From NCBI RefSeq assembly GCF_004320525.1, contig NZ_SIHX01000005.1, positions 1-64,000 on the forward strand: a stretch of DNA of 64,000 bases. Direction: 5' to 3'. Made by a program: the position numbers and the translations under genes. The DNA comes from Arthrobacter sp. S39 (GTDB taxonomy: Bacteria > Actinomycetota > Actinomycetes > Actinomycetales > Micrococcaceae). Shown one piece after another: positions 51,913-61,523 of this stretch. Position 1 is the stretch's first letter, and the number at the start of each line of letters is the position of its first letter. Below the pieces are notes generated by a model that ran no database searches, was not told the DNA's origin, and saw nothing but the letters and a program-made list of their open reading frames with translations.

Positions 51913-52644
51913 ATGACTGAACTTCTGAGCCACCCGACCAGCTGGACCGGCGCCTCCGCCATTCTCTTCGACCTCGACGGAGTGCTGACCCCCACGGCCA
52001 CTGTCCACGAGCAGGCCTGGCAGGAACTCTTCGAAAGCTACCTGGCAACACAGCCCCAGGTCCCCGGCTACCGGGAGAGTGACTACTTCGACCACATCGA
52101 CGGCAAGCCGCGGTTCGACGGCGTCCGGGACTTCCTCGCGTCGCGCGGCATTGTGCTGCCCGAGGGACCTACCGACGACGATCCCGCCCACACCACGGTG
52201 CAGGGGCTGGGCAACCGCAAGAACCGGATCTTCAACGACATTGTCAGCTCCGGCGTGGAGCCGTTCGAGGGCTCAGTGCGTTTCATCGAAGCCGTGCTCG
52301 CGCAGGGACTCAAGGTCGCCGTCGTCTCCTCCTCCCGAAACGCGCCGGCGGTGCTCAAGGCGGCCGGCCTCAGCGACCGCTTCCCGGTGGTGGTGGACGG
52401 CGTGGTGGCAGCCGCGGAAGGCCTGCCCGGCAAACCCAGCCCCGCCACCTACGACTACGCCGCCCGGCTGCTGGAACTTCCCAGCGAGGAATGCGTGGTG
52501 GTGGAGGACGCCGTGTCAGGTGTTCAGGCGGGCCACGCCGGCTCCTTCCACTCCGTGATCGGCGTGGACCGCGGCGCAGGCAGGCAGACCCTGCTGGACG
52601 CGGGAGCCACCCTGGTGGTCAACGACCTGAAGGAACTCCTGTAG
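51913..52644 (+). CDS. Beta-phosphoglucomutase-family HAD hydrolase
   Basis: A 243-residue HAD enzyme. ILFDLDGVLTPTA has the nucleophile D20 and acid D22 of the mutase type; VVSSSRNAPAVLK and EDAVSGVQAG complete the HAD loops. Next to a GH65 phosphorylase it would convert released beta-glucose-1-phosphate to glucose-6-phosphate. The two genes are co-directional, with a 187-bp gap. Confidence 0.9.
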   Translation: MTELLSHPTSWTGASAILFDLDGVLTPTATVHEQAWQELFESYLATQPQVPGYRESDYFDHIDGKPRFDGVRDFLASRGIVLPEGPTDDDPAHTTVQGLGNRKNRIFNDIVSSGVEPFEGSVRFIEAVLAQGLKVAVVSSSRNAPAVLKAAGLSDRFPVVVDGVVAAAEGLPGKPSPATYDYAARLLELPSEECVVVEDAVSGVQAGHAGSFHSVIGVDRGAGRQTLLDAGATLVVNDLKELL

Positions 52645-52831
52645 CCCGGTAACTCCGGGGCCCGGCTGTTCCCCGACAGCCTGCTCCGCATGATTTAACC
52701 GCGGCTTCCTTCCCCCAGGACAGACCGCACAACGACCCCCCCCACGCATGCCCACGACGGGCACGCACAAAAGCGCCCCAAGCCGGATGAGACCCGGCTG
52801 CCCAGCACTACGCCAAAAGGACCCCAACACC

Positions 52832-55174
52832 ATGGCTCTTATCACCGCGGACCGCGACCGGTTCCCCAACACCCCCTGGCAGCTTGTGGAGACTCGCCAC
52901 GAGCCTGGCAACACCGGTACCCTGGAGACCCTTTTCGCGCTGGGCAACGGGCACCTTGGCATCCGCGGCGCCCACTGGGCGGCCGCCGATGCTGACCTGC
53001 CGGGCAGCTTCATCAACGGCCTGCACGAAATCTGGGACATCAAGCATGCCGAGAACGCGTTCGGCTTCGCCCGGACCGGGCAGCGGATCATCTACATCCC
53101 CGATGCGAACAACTTCACGGTGATCATCGACGGCGAGACACTGAGCCTCGCGGAGTCGGCGGTGCAGGAATACCGCCGGTCGGTGGACTTCGCCACCGGC
53201 ATCTACGAATGCCGCATCACCTGGCTGTGCCGCTCCGGTGCCGCCGTCACCACCACCGAGCGCCGGGCCGTGGGCTTCGCGTCCCGCGGCAGCCTGGGCA
53301 TCTCCCTGGAGGTATCGGCGGACCGGGACGTGTCCGCTGACGTCACGTCCTCGGTCATCAACCGCCAGGACCAGCCTGTGGAGGACCACTCGCAGCACGA
53401 CCCTCGCCGCGCCGGCCGCCACGCCGGACGTGTCCTGCTGCCGTTGCGGCTCGACTGCGGCGACGGCTCGCTCCGCCTCTCGTGGGAGGCTGCGGAATCC
53501 AAGCAGCGCGTGGGGATTGCCGTTGACCACTGGACCTCCGCGGGCCACCAGCCGTTCGACACCCTGGTGGACCAGGACGACAGCAGCGTCCGGTACGTGC
53601 TCGCCGTCGGCGCCGATGAGCCGTTCCGGCTCGAGAAAATCGTCAGCTACGCCGCGGGCCGTGGCGTCCAGGATTCCGGACGCGATGCAGCGGAAGTCGC
53701 TGAGGAGGGCCTGCGCTCCGTGGAGGACATCTTCGCTGAAAGCCGCGACCACTACCGCGACTACTGGGCAACGTCCGACATCGTGGTGGGTGGCCAGTCC
53801 GAACTGCAGCAGGCCATCCGCTGGAACCTGTTCCAGCTGGCCCAGGCCACCGCGCGAGCCGACGTCGCAGGCATCCCCGCGAAGGGAGTCAGCGGTTCCG
53901 GGTATGAGGGGCACTACTTCTGGGACCAGGAGGTCTACCTCCTGCCCTACCTGACCTACACGAACCCGGAGGGCGCGCGCCAGGTCCTGGAGTTCCGGCA
54001 CGAGATGCTTCCCACCGCCCGGATCCGCGCCAAGGAACTCAGCGTGGACGGGGCGCTGTTCCCGTGGCGCACCATCAACGGGCTCGAAGCGAGCGCCTAC
54101 TACGCTGCCGGCACCGCGCAGTTCCACATCGCGGCAGCCATCGCTTTCGCGACCAACCGGTACGTCTGGGCCAGCGGAGACGGGGCCTTCCGCGACGGCA
54201 TGGGTGCCGAACTGCTGATTGAGACGGCCCGCATGTGGATCTCCCTGGGCTTCTTCGGCAAGGACGGGCTCTTCCACATCCACGGCGTCACCGGCCCGGA
54301 CGAGTACACAGCCGTGGTCAACGACAACCTCTACACCAACGTCATGGCCCGCTTTAACCTGCGCGCCGCCGCCGCCCTGGGCCACGCCGAAATCAGCGAC
54401 GAAGAACGCCAGCTGTGGTCTGCCGCGGCCGACCGGATGCAGCTTCCGTTCGATGACCGGATGCAGGTGCATTCCCAGGACAACGACTTCATGACCCTCG
54501 AGCCGTGGGACTGGAACACGCCGCGGTCCAAGTACCCGCTGCTGCTGCACTTCCACCCGCTGGTGATCTACCGCCACCAGGTCCTCAAGCAAGCTGACAC
54601 AGTGCTGGCCATGTTCCTGCAGTGGCAGGACTTCACGGCAGAGGAAAAGCGCCGGGCCTTCGATTTCTACGATCCCATCACCACCGGCGACTCCACCCTG
54701 TCCGCCTGTGTCCAGGGGATCATGGCTGCCGAGGTTGGCTACCCCAAGGCTGCGCTGGAGCACTTCACCAACGCCGTGTTCATCGACCTCGACGACACCC
54801 ACGGCAACACGATCGACGGCGTGCACATCGCGTCCACCGGCGGCGTGTGGAGCTCGCTGGTCTGCGGCTTCGCGGGCCTCCGCGACCAGGGGCCGGTGCC
54901 GTTCTTTGATCCGCGGCTGCCGGCAGAGTGGGACAGCCTGGCCTTCCACCTCAAGGTCCAGGGCCGGCTGCTTCAGGTGGAGCTCGACGCCGGTTCGCTG
55001 ACCCTTACTGTGTCCGAGGGCGAGCCGCTTGATGTGGACGTCCGCGGCGAGCTGTTCAGCGTAAGCGGCGAACCGGTGCGCGTGGCGTTGGCCCCGGTCC
55101 AGGTCCCGGAGCCCACGGTCTTCCCCAGCGGACCGCCGACGGCGAGCATCCCCGTGGTGCGCGCCCGGGCTTAA
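52832..55174 (+). CDS. Glycoside hydrolase family 65 disaccharide phosphorylase
   Basis: A 780-residue protein. Start at ATG 52832 (AAAGGA 11 nt upstream); longer frames lack coding appearance. Catalytic acid E491 lies in HGVTGPDEYT. N-terminal beta-sandwich, then the (alpha/alpha)6 barrel. It phosphorolyses an alpha-glucosyl disaccharide (maltose, trehalose or kojibiose type) to beta-glucose-1-phosphate; the neighbouring beta-PGM fits. Substrate not resolvable by eye. Confidence 0.92.
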   Translation: MALITADRDRFPNTPWQLVETRHEPGNTGTLETLFALGNGHLGIRGAHWAAADADLPGSFINGLHEIWDIKHAENAFGFARTGQRIIYIPDANNFTVIIDGETLSLAESAVQEYRRSVDFATGIYECRITWLCRSGAAVTTTERRAVGFASRGSLGISLEVSADRDVSADVTSSVINRQDQPVEDHSQHDPRRAGRHAGRVLLPLRLDCGDGSLRLSWEAAESKQRVGIAVDHWTSAGHQPFDTLVDQDDSSVRYVLAVGADEPFRLEKIVSYAAGRGVQDSGRDAAEVAEEGLRSVEDIFAESRDHYRDYWATSDIVVGGQSELQQAIRWNLFQLAQATARADVAGIPAKGVSGSGYEGHYFWDQEVYLLPYLTYTNPEGARQVLEFRHEMLPTARIRAKELSVDGALFPWRTINGLEASAYYAAGTAQFHIAAAIAFATNRYVWASGDGAFRDGMGAELLIETARMWISLGFFGKDGLFHIHGVTGPDEYTAVVNDNLYTNVMARFNLRAAAALGHAEISDEERQLWSAAADRMQLPFDDRMQVHSQDNDFMTLEPWDWNTPRSKYPLLLHFHPLVIYRHQVLKQADTVLAMFLQWQDFTAEEKRRAFDFYDPITTGDSTLSACVQGIMAAEVGYPKAALEHFTNAVFIDLDDTHGNTIDGVHIASTGGVWSSLVCGFAGLRDQGPVPFFDPRLPAEWDSLAFHLKVQGRLLQVELDAGSLTLTVSEGEPLDVDVRGELFSVSGEPVRVALAPVQVPEPTVFPSGPPTASIPVVRARA

Positions 55175-55252
55175 CTCCCGCTGGCTTAACCCCCGCGGAC
55201 CTCACGGCCGCGGTGCGCTTGACCCGGCGGCAGGTTGCTGACGCTGCGCGCG

Positions 55253-56581
55253 TCAGTCTCCTGCCGCCGTCGTGCGTTCCACTTCCGGCTCCCGGTCCAG
55301 CGGGTGGGCGAGTTCGTCCTGGGGCATCTTCGCGACGATCGACGCGATCACGGCCACGATGGGGCACACGCCGCCGGCCACCAGGAAGATCAGCCAGATG
55401 GGCAGCACTTCCGCGGCGGGTCCGGCCAGGGCCATGGAGACAGGCATCAGGGCGAGGGACACAAAGAAGTCCAGGCTGGAGACCCTGCCGAGCAGGTGGG
55501 GCGGGACGCGGCGCTGGAGCAGCGTGCCCCAGATGACCATGCCCACGCTGCCGGTGGCGCCAAAGATGAACAGCGCCGCGGCCAGGGCCCAGAAATTGTC
55601 CATGATTCCGACGGCGGCCAGCGGCAGGGAGCCCACGCCCCAGGACACCATCATCACCGTGAGATACCGCCGGGGCAGCCTTAGCGACGCGGTCACCAGC
55701 GACGCCGCGGCTCCTCCGACGCCCATGATGGCGAGCAGGAAACCGAACATGCTGGAGTCGCCGCCCAGCTGGTCGCGGACCACAAACGGGAGCAGCACTT
55801 CGATGGGGCCGATCAGGAAAAGCACTGAAATGCAGGCCCAGAGCAGGGTCCAGAGCAGCCAGGGCGTGCGCAGCGTATAGCTGATGCCTTCACGGAGGTC
55901 GTGGAAAAAGGACGACTTGGGCCGCCGTTTGCCGGTCATGCCGCCGTCGTCCCCGCCGCCCGCCTCGGAGCCGTTGGCAGGTGCGTCCAGGGCGTGCTGG
56001 CCCAGGAAGTTCAGGATGATGAACGCCATCAGGTGGCAGGCGGCCACGCCGGTGACCGCGTGGGCTGGTGAGAGTGCGGCCACCAGGATGCCGGCGACGG
56101 CGGGACCGGCGGCCTGCTGGAGGGTGGGGCGCATGGTCCCCTCCATGCCGTTTGCGGCGAGCAGGTCCTCCGGCGGCAGGATCCGCGGCAGGATGGCCGA
56201 GTACGCGGGGAAGAAGAACGCGGCGCCGACACCCAGCACAAAGGCGCCCACCGCGAGGTGCCAGATCTGCAGCCACCCGGCGATGGACAGCGCGCTGATG
56301 CCCGCGATGACGGCCAGGTTGGCGCCTTCCACCGCGATGATCAGGAGCCGCTGCGGGAAGCGGTCGGCCGCGATGCCGCCCGCCAGGACAAATGCCACCA
56401 GGCCCACGCTGCCGCCAGTGGCAACCAGCGAGAGCTCCAGCGGGCCGCCGCCCAGGTGGATCACCTGGTAGACCATCGCGACAGCCCACATTCCGGATCC
56501 GAAGATGGAGATGGCGAGGGCTGCGATCAGGACCCTGTACTCGCGGTGCGCAAAGGGCCGCAGGGCTTTGAGGGTGGGCAT
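55253..56581 (-). CDS. MFS transporter (exporter-like)
   Basis: A 442-residue protein with 12 hydrophobic segments, starting FAHREYRVLIAALAISIFGSGMW, with AGGIAADRFPQRLLI as the cytoplasmic loop motif. Fits the MFS_3/enterobactin-exporter-like (EntS) group. Substrate unknown. Convergent with the GH65 gene. A cytoplasmic Gly/Arg-rich central loop (about 200-220) is normal. Confidence 0.85.
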   Translation of the reverse strand: MPTLKALRPFAHREYRVLIAALAISIFGSGMWAVAMVYQVIHLGGGPLELSLVATGGSVGLVAFVLAGGIAADRFPQRLLIIAVEGANLAVIAGISALSIAGWLQIWHLAVGAFVLGVGAAFFFPAYSAILPRILPPEDLLAANGMEGTMRPTLQQAAGPAVAGILVAALSPAHAVTGVAACHLMAFIILNFLGQHALDAPANGSEAGGGDDGGMTGKRRPKSSFFHDLREGISYTLRTPWLLWTLLWACISVLFLIGPIEVLLPFVVRDQLGGDSSMFGFLLAIMGVGGAAASLVTASLRLPRRYLTVMMVSWGVGSLPLAAVGIMDNFWALAAALFIFGATGSVGMVIWGTLLQRRVPPHLLGRVSSLDFFVSLALMPVSMALAGPAAEVLPIWLIFLVAGGVCPIVAVIASIVAKMPQDELAHPLDREPEVERTTAAGD

Positions 56582-56622
56582 AGGGTAAGTCTAGGCTTTT
56601 GGGGAAAACGGGGGGTACTGGG

Positions 56623-57384
56623 ATGCAGCCTGCAGGGCAACTTGACCAGCAACCGCAACGGCACGGGCAATGGTCCGGGCAGCAGCGCGGGCGCAGGCAA
56701 CGGTTAGCGGTGGTCACCGGCGCCGGCCGGGGTTTCGGCGAGGCCCTTGCCCGCGAGCTTTCGGTGGCGGGATGGCTGGTGGTTGCCGTGGTGCGGCAGG
56801 CTGCGCAGGCAGCGCCGCTGGACCTCTTGCCCGGGGTGCAGGCCGTGATCCACGACGTACGGTCGGAGGACGCGTCAGCCGTGGTTGACGCGGTGCAGGG
56901 GCGTCAGGTGGATGTCCTCATCAACAACGCGGCCCAGGGGGCGCCGCACCGGCCGCTCGGTGCGGTGGACGCGGCGGGTGTGCTGAACGCCGTCGACGTG
57001 AACGCGGCCGGGCCGCTGCGGATGGTGCAGGCGCTGCTGCCGCAGCTGCTCGACGCCGGCGATCCCGTCATCGTGAACGTCACCTCCCGCCTGGGGTCAC
57101 TGTCGGCCCAGGCCCGCGGGGACTTCGCAGGCCTTTCCACGAGCTATGCCTACCGGGTGTCCAAGGCTGCGCAGAACATGCTGACCGTATCGCTTGCACA
57201 GGACCTGGCCGGGCAGGTCCGCTGCTGGGCGGTCCATCCCGGCAAGCTCGCCACCGGGATGGGGCAGGCCGACGCCGTGAAGCCGCCCCGTGCTGCGGCG
57301 CGTGAGCTGCTGGAGCTGCTGGAATCGGACGAGCGCCGGTCACCGCGCTTCGTTTCACTCGGTGCGCAAGACCTGGACTGGTAA
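56623..57384 (+). CDS. Short-chain dehydrogenase/reductase
   Basis: A 253-residue SDR. ATG 56623 (MQPAGQLDQQP) is preferred to an earlier TTG. VVTGAGRGFGEALARELS is the cofactor loop, NNAAQGAP the structural motif, and YAYRVSKAA the YxxxK pair. The N-terminal 20 residues are Gln/Gly-rich and atypical. The next gene starts 3 nt after the stop. Confidence 0.85.
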   Translation: MQPAGQLDQQPQRHGQWSGQQRGRRQRLAVVTGAGRGFGEALARELSVAGWLVVAVVRQAAQAAPLDLLPGVQAVIHDVRSEDASAVVDAVQGRQVDVLINNAAQGAPHRPLGAVDAAGVLNAVDVNAAGPLRMVQALLPQLLDAGDPVIVNVTSRLGSLSAQARGDFAGLSTSYAYRVSKAAQNMLTVSLAQDLAGQVRCWAVHPGKLATGMGQADAVKPPRAAARELLELLESDERRSPRFVSLGAQDLDW

Positions 57385-57387
57385 CGG

Positions 57388-57978
57388 ATGGAAAGCACAC
57401 CGGCCCCCTCGTGGCGGCGCAGCCTGGCTTTTGTTGGCGCAAATCATGGCCTCGCGCTCCATCCCGTGGACGCCAGCGGCGAACAGCTTCCGGGTGAGGC
57501 GGCCAGCTGTTTCGCCTCGTTCTGGATGGCGGAGTGGTCGCGCTGGGGAACAGGTAACGCCCTCATCGTGGCCACCCTGCAGGGGTGGCGGAGCTACGGA
57601 AGCAACGAGTTCTTCGCCGCCACGCTTGCCGCCGAACTGACCCGCTACTTCCCGGAGGCGGCCAGGTTCCCGCTCGACGGGATCTCGCACACCCAGGACG
57701 AGTTCGACGTCGAACTGGACCTGGAGCACGGATTCCGCGCCACCGGCCGTAAGGCTGAGCTGGAGCTGGGAGGGATCCTGGACCGCCGGCCCTTTACGCA
57801 GCCGGACTTCCAGCTCGGGTCCAACCCGGCGGCCCTAAGCAATGTCTACCTGCCGTGCAGCAGCGGGAGGCTGGCCGAATTCGGAGTGGAGTGGCCCGGC
57901 GCGCCGAGCGTTTATCCGGGACCGCGGGGGCCGTCGTCGTCCGGCTATATGGCGGTTGCCGAATCATGGGTGATGTAG
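57388..57978 (+). CDS. Hypothetical protein
   Basis: A 196-residue protein with no recognised domain (MESTPAPSWRRSLAFVGANH...). No membrane segment or signal peptide is visible. It starts 3 nt after the SDR stop, so it is co-transcribed and probably functionally linked to it. Confidence 0.6.
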   Translation: MESTPAPSWRRSLAFVGANHGLALHPVDASGEQLPGEAASCFASFWMAEWSRWGTGNALIVATLQGWRSYGSNEFFAATLAAELTRYFPEAARFPLDGISHTQDEFDVELDLEHGFRATGRKAELELGGILDRRPFTQPDFQLGSNPAALSNVYLPCSSGRLAEFGVEWPGAPSVYPGPRGPSSSGYMAVAESWVM

Positions 57979-58085
57979 GGACCTGCCGGGGATGTAGGGG
58001 AGCCGGGCAGGTTGGCCTAGTGTTAAGCAACCTTAGTATTTAGGACGGCAGTGAAAACTGCCGGCGGACGAAAGCAGAGGTGACC

Positions 58086-58898
58086 ATGGCCAAGCGCAGT
58101 AATCCCGCCGTGCGGATCGCACAGGAAACCGCCCACAACGCGGTGTTCGACGCCGAAGGAAAGCCCAAACCCGGGGTCCACAATGTGCTGCTCCGGGCAG
58201 TGGAAATCCAGCGCCCGCTGGTGCTGGCCTATATCCGCAGGGTGCAGCGCAAACAGCCGCACGCATCCGCTGCGCAGCTCGCTGTAAGAATTGAGCGCGA
58301 CTACCTCGCGGCGGTGACCGGAGGCGGCGCGATCGTGGGGGCCACGGCGTTGGTGCCCGGCGTCGGGACCGTCGCATCGCTTGGCCTTTCCGCTGCGGCC
58401 ACCGTGGGATTCCTCGAGGCCACAGCCCTCTATGCCACGTCCCTCGCCGAGCTTCATGGCATCCGCCTGACCAACCCCGAAAAGGCCAGCACCATGGTCA
58501 TGGCCATCATGCTGGGCGAAGAGGGAACCGCCCTGCTGGGCACTCTGAGCGGGCAGGCGATGGGCAGGGGAACGAGTCCCACCAAGGCATGGGGCAACGC
58601 GCTCTCGAAGTCCCTCCCCGGGTCTGGGTTCGGCGCCGTCCGGAACAGGATCCAGAAGGCCTTCCTGAAGAGCCTGGTGAAGCGCCAGGGCACGGCGCTG
58701 TTCGGCCGCGCCCTGCCGTTCGGCATCGGCGCAGTGGTGGGCGGAGCAGGAAACCTGATGATGGGGCGGGCTGTGGTGGCCAACGCCAAGGAGGCTTTCG
58801 GGCCGATGCCGGATACCATTCCAGGGGAGCTCAAAGCCGCCGGCGCGGGCCCGGACAACCTCACTCTGGAAGGCAACAACCTTGGACCTCAACGCTGA
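58086..58898 (+). CDS. Hypothetical glycine-rich membrane-associated protein
   Basis: A 270-residue protein. ATG 58086 with AGAGG upstream. A hydrophobic Gly-rich stretch at about 78-105 (GGGAIVGATALVPGVGTVAS) and another at about 220-240 (GIGAVVGGAGNLMMG) look like glycine-zipper helices. Loosely EcsC-like, but not assignable. Its end overlaps the pxpA start by 17 nt. Confidence 0.6.
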   Translation: MAKRSNPAVRIAQETAHNAVFDAEGKPKPGVHNVLLRAVEIQRPLVLAYIRRVQRKQPHASAAQLAVRIERDYLAAVTGGGAIVGATALVPGVGTVASLGLSAAATVGFLEATALYATSLAELHGIRLTNPEKASTMVMAIMLGEEGTALLGTLSGQAMGRGTSPTKAWGNALSKSLPGSGFGAVRNRIQKAFLKSLVKRQGTALFGRALPFGIGAVVGGAGNLMMGRAVVANAKEAFGPMPDTIPGELKAAGAGPDNLTLEGNNLGPQR

Positions 58899-59631
58899 CC
58901 TTGGCGAATCATTCGGCTCGTGGAACATGGGCGACGACGCCGCGATGTTCCGGCTGGTCACCAGCGCCAACGTAGCCTGCGGCTTCCATGCGGGTGACCC
59001 CGTCACCATGTTGGACAGCTGCCGCGCCGCCTTCGAACTTGATGTGACCGTCGGCGCGCACGTGGGATACCGGGACCTGGCAGGTTTCGGCCGGCGCTCC
59101 CTGGATATGTCCTTCGATGAGCTTTTCGGCGACGTCCTCTACCAGTTGGGGGCCCTGGACGGGGTGGCCCACGCAGTGGGTGCCTCCGTTGATTACGTCA
59201 AGCCGCACGGCGCACTGTACAACCGGCTGGTCCACGACGCCGAGCAGGCTTCAGCCGTGGTTGCCGCCATCCAGGCCTACGACCCCGGCCTGCCCATCCT
59301 CGGACTGCCGGGCTCGCAGCTGCTGATCCAGGCCAAGGAAGCCGGCCACCCCGTTTTCGTGGAGGCCTTTGTTGACCGTGCCTATCAGGCCGACGGCACG
59401 CTGGTCCCGCGCTCGCAGGCTGGTGCCGTCCTGCACGACGTCGATTCCATTGTTGAGCGTGCGGTGCGCCTTGCCGTGAAGGGTGAGGTCGTGGCTGTTG
59501 ACGGGACGGTGGTGCAGGTCAGGCCCGACTCGTTGTGCATCCACGGCGACACCCCCGGGGCAGTGGAAATGGCCGGGGGAGTCCGTGCAGGCCTCGAAGC
59601 GGCCGGCGTGGAACTGGAGTCGTTCGCGTAA
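58882..59631 (+). CDS. pxpA: 5-oxoprolinase subunit A (LamB/YcsF family)
   Basis: A 249-residue protein with TTG start at 58882, placed by GGAAGG 8 nt upstream and by MDLNADLGESFGSW, the invariant family start. NVACGFHAGDP, VGAHVGYRD and VKPHGALYN are further invariant blocks. PxpA works with PxpBC to cleave 5-oxoproline to glutamate using ATP; no pxpB or pxpC is adjacent, so they must lie elsewhere. Confidence 0.93.
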   Translation: MDLNADLGESFGSWNMGDDAAMFRLVTSANVACGFHAGDPVTMLDSCRAAFELDVTVGAHVGYRDLAGFGRRSLDMSFDELFGDVLYQLGALDGVAHAVGASVDYVKPHGALYNRLVHDAEQASAVVAAIQAYDPGLPILGLPGSQLLIQAKEAGHPVFVEAFVDRAYQADGTLVPRSQAGAVLHDVDSIVERAVRLAVKGEVVAVDGTVVQVRPDSLCIHGDTPGAVEMAGGVRAGLEAAGVELESFA

Positions 59632-61305
59632 TTAGCGAGCTTCGGGCCCAGCTACTTCGAGCAGCAGCTCTTCGGGCAATGGATCCTCGGGCAAATCGTC
59701 TTCGGGCACGGCGGAGCTGAGTCCTCTGTCCGAAAGCAGGCCCCGTATCTGTGGTGGCCAGTGGGGTGGTTCCCAGTCCTGGTGTTCGCTTTGGTAGTGG
59801 CGGCCGGTGGGTGAGGTCCAGCCGGGGGGTTCGTTGGTGCTGGCGTTTGTGGGGGTCCACGCCGTGGAGTGTTTGAGCCGGTGGTGTTTGCGGCACAGTG
59901 ACTCGAGGTTGGATATACCGGTGGTGCCGCCGTCGGCCCAGGCGAGGATGTGGTCTGCTTCGTTGTCCAGGGATTGGTTGCTGCAGCCGGGGAAGGAACA
60001 TTTCCCGTCCCGCATGTGCAGCCATTGCCGCATGGAGGCGGGGATGCGGTAGCTGTTCCGTCCGGTTTCCAGCGGTGCCCCATCTCGCGGATCAATGAGG
60101 ACCCGGCGGAATGAGGATGCCCCGTCGGCGACGAGCTGGCGGGCCATGGAGGCGGGGATGGGGCCGTAGCCGTCGAGGTCGGCGGGTTCGTCGGTGAGGC
60201 CCATCAGGGCGAACACAGGCACGGTCACGAGGACCTGCGCCGCCGGTGGGGGCACCCGGCCAGAATCGACCCCGTCAGTGGCCGGAACCGGGCCGGCCAC
60301 AGCATCATCGACCCCGTCCGTGACCGGAACACCGCCAGCCACGCCATCATTGCTGGTGCTGGTGCTGGTGCTGGTGCTGGTGCTGGTGCTGGTGCTGGTG
60401 CTGGTGCTGGTTCTGGTGGTCGCTAGATCTGTCTTGCTGTCGGCGGCTGGGCCTGTACTGCCGTCCAAGGGGTTGCTGGTGGTGAAGCCGGCGCTGAGGA
60501 GTAGTTTGGCGGCGACGTCTGCCCGGAGCTGGGTCATGGTCCTGTCCTCGGCGGGGCCTTGGAGGGCCCGGGCGGCGGCGGTGACGCCGTTCCAGATCCC
60601 GGCGGCCTGGTCCGCAGGCAGGTACGCGGAGAGCCAGGCCATCCCGTCGCGGTCCGGGGCGTACTCCAGCCGCCGGTCCAGGAAGCTTTTAGCGTGGCGT
60701 TTCTCGATGCTGACCGGGTGGTGGCGTTCCCGCCACGTCCGGGCTTTGTGCCGGAACCGCGCCGGGACCATGTCCCCGACCGGGCACGTGGCGGGGTTGG
60801 GTGCTTCCGGGTCCAGGAAATGGGCTTCCAGCGCGGCGGCCCCGGCTGGATTCAGGCTGGCCGCCTCATCGACCATGACCCTCGCATGCTGCCACGACAC
60901 CAACCCCTGCTCCAAAGCGGCCTGGGTCAGCGGCAGGGTGGTGGTCAGTTCGTGGGATTCGGCCAGGAGTGCTGATGCCGAGCGTTCGCTGACCGTCAGC
61001 GCACACGCGACCTCCGCGACGACCCCCATTTCCCGGGCCAGTCGCTGATGCGGCTCCTCATCCGGAGCGGACATCGCCCGGGTTGCCTCGGCAAACCCGG
61101 CGGCGAAGCGCACTTTCCTGGCAGCCAGCATGGCCTCCATTCGGGCAGTCTCTTCGAGGCCCTCCAGGCACGCATCTGCCCGGTCACGGAGCGGGTCCGT
61201 GCCGGTGGACCCGGAGCGGCCCTCGCTGCGTTCCGCCAGCACCGCAAGCGCAGCGATAGAAGCCATCATGGCCTCCATCGAATCCACTGCTGCGGCGTTT
61301 CCCAT
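59632..61305 (-). CDS. DUF222-HNH endonuclease (13E12 repeat family)
   Basis: A 557-residue protein. N-terminal DUF222 helical region (about 1-270, MGNAAAVDSMEAMMASIAALAV...), a variable Thr/Ser linker with a (TS)n tract, then a C-terminal HNH nuclease (about 425-490) with CSFPGCSNQSLDNEADHILAWADGG...NLESLCRKHHRLKH. These proteins are multi-copy in actinobacteria and resemble mobile or selfish genes. The start MEA... resembles the head repeated at the left edge of the window. Confidence 0.92.
   Translation of the reverse strand: MGNAAAVDSMEAMMASIAALAVLAERSEGRSGSTGTDPLRDRADACLEGLEETARMEAMLAARKVRFAAGFAEATRAMSAPDEEPHQRLAREMGVVAEVACALTVSERSASALLAESHELTTTLPLTQAALEQGLVSWQHARVMVDEAASLNPAGAAALEAHFLDPEAPNPATCPVGDMVPARFRHKARTWRERHHPVSIEKRHAKSFLDRRLEYAPDRDGMAWLSAYLPADQAAGIWNGVTAAARALQGPAEDRTMTQLRADVAAKLLLSAGFTTSNPLDGSTGPAADSKTDLATTRTSTSTSTSTSTSTSTSTSTSNDGVAGGVPVTDGVDDAVAGPVPATDGVDSGRVPPPAAQVLVTVPVFALMGLTDEPADLDGYGPIPASMARQLVADGASSFRRVLIDPRDGAPLETGRNSYRIPASMRQWLHMRDGKCSFPGCSNQSLDNEADHILAWADGGTTGISNLESLCRKHHRLKHSTAWTPTNASTNEPPGWTSPTGRHYQSEHQDWEPPHWPPQIRGLLSDRGLSSAVPEDDLPEDPLPEELLLEVAGPEAR
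60352..60413 (-). repeat. Hexanucleotide microsatellite in the DUF222-HNH gene
   Basis: About ten tandem GCTGGT units; on the coding strand (ACCAGC)n encodes a Thr-Ser tract in the linker. Unit length is a multiple of 3, so slippage changes linker length without frameshift. Confidence 0.95.
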
Positions 61306-61418
61306 ACCCCCATCATCCTGCGAGGCACCGCCAAAAACCGCGAAGCAAATGCCCTATGTGGATAACCTCCGGCCACTCGCAAGACGAACTTCCGGATGGG
61401 TTTCCGGCTGCACTTGCA

Positions 61419-61484
61419 AGGGCCCCAACTGTACGTTCGCGCAGCCTTTGTCGCGGCCGGAGGGCCCCAACTGTACGTTCGCGC
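61419..61484. repeat. TGTACGTTCGCGC repeats, second locus
   Basis: AGGGCCCCAACTGTACGTTC then GCGC occurs at 61419-61442 and 61461-61484 (42-bp period), between the convergent-facing DUF222 promoter and DUF445 3' end. Same family as 35542-35625. Confidence 0.88.
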
Positions 61485-61523
61485 TGTCTTTGTTCGTTCG
61501 GAAGTCCCGGGTCGGAGGAAAGT

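Noticed and set aside
52808..54949. 713-codon minus-strand frame over the GH65 gene
   Set aside because: Antisense shadow; GH65 catalytic motif is on the plus strand.
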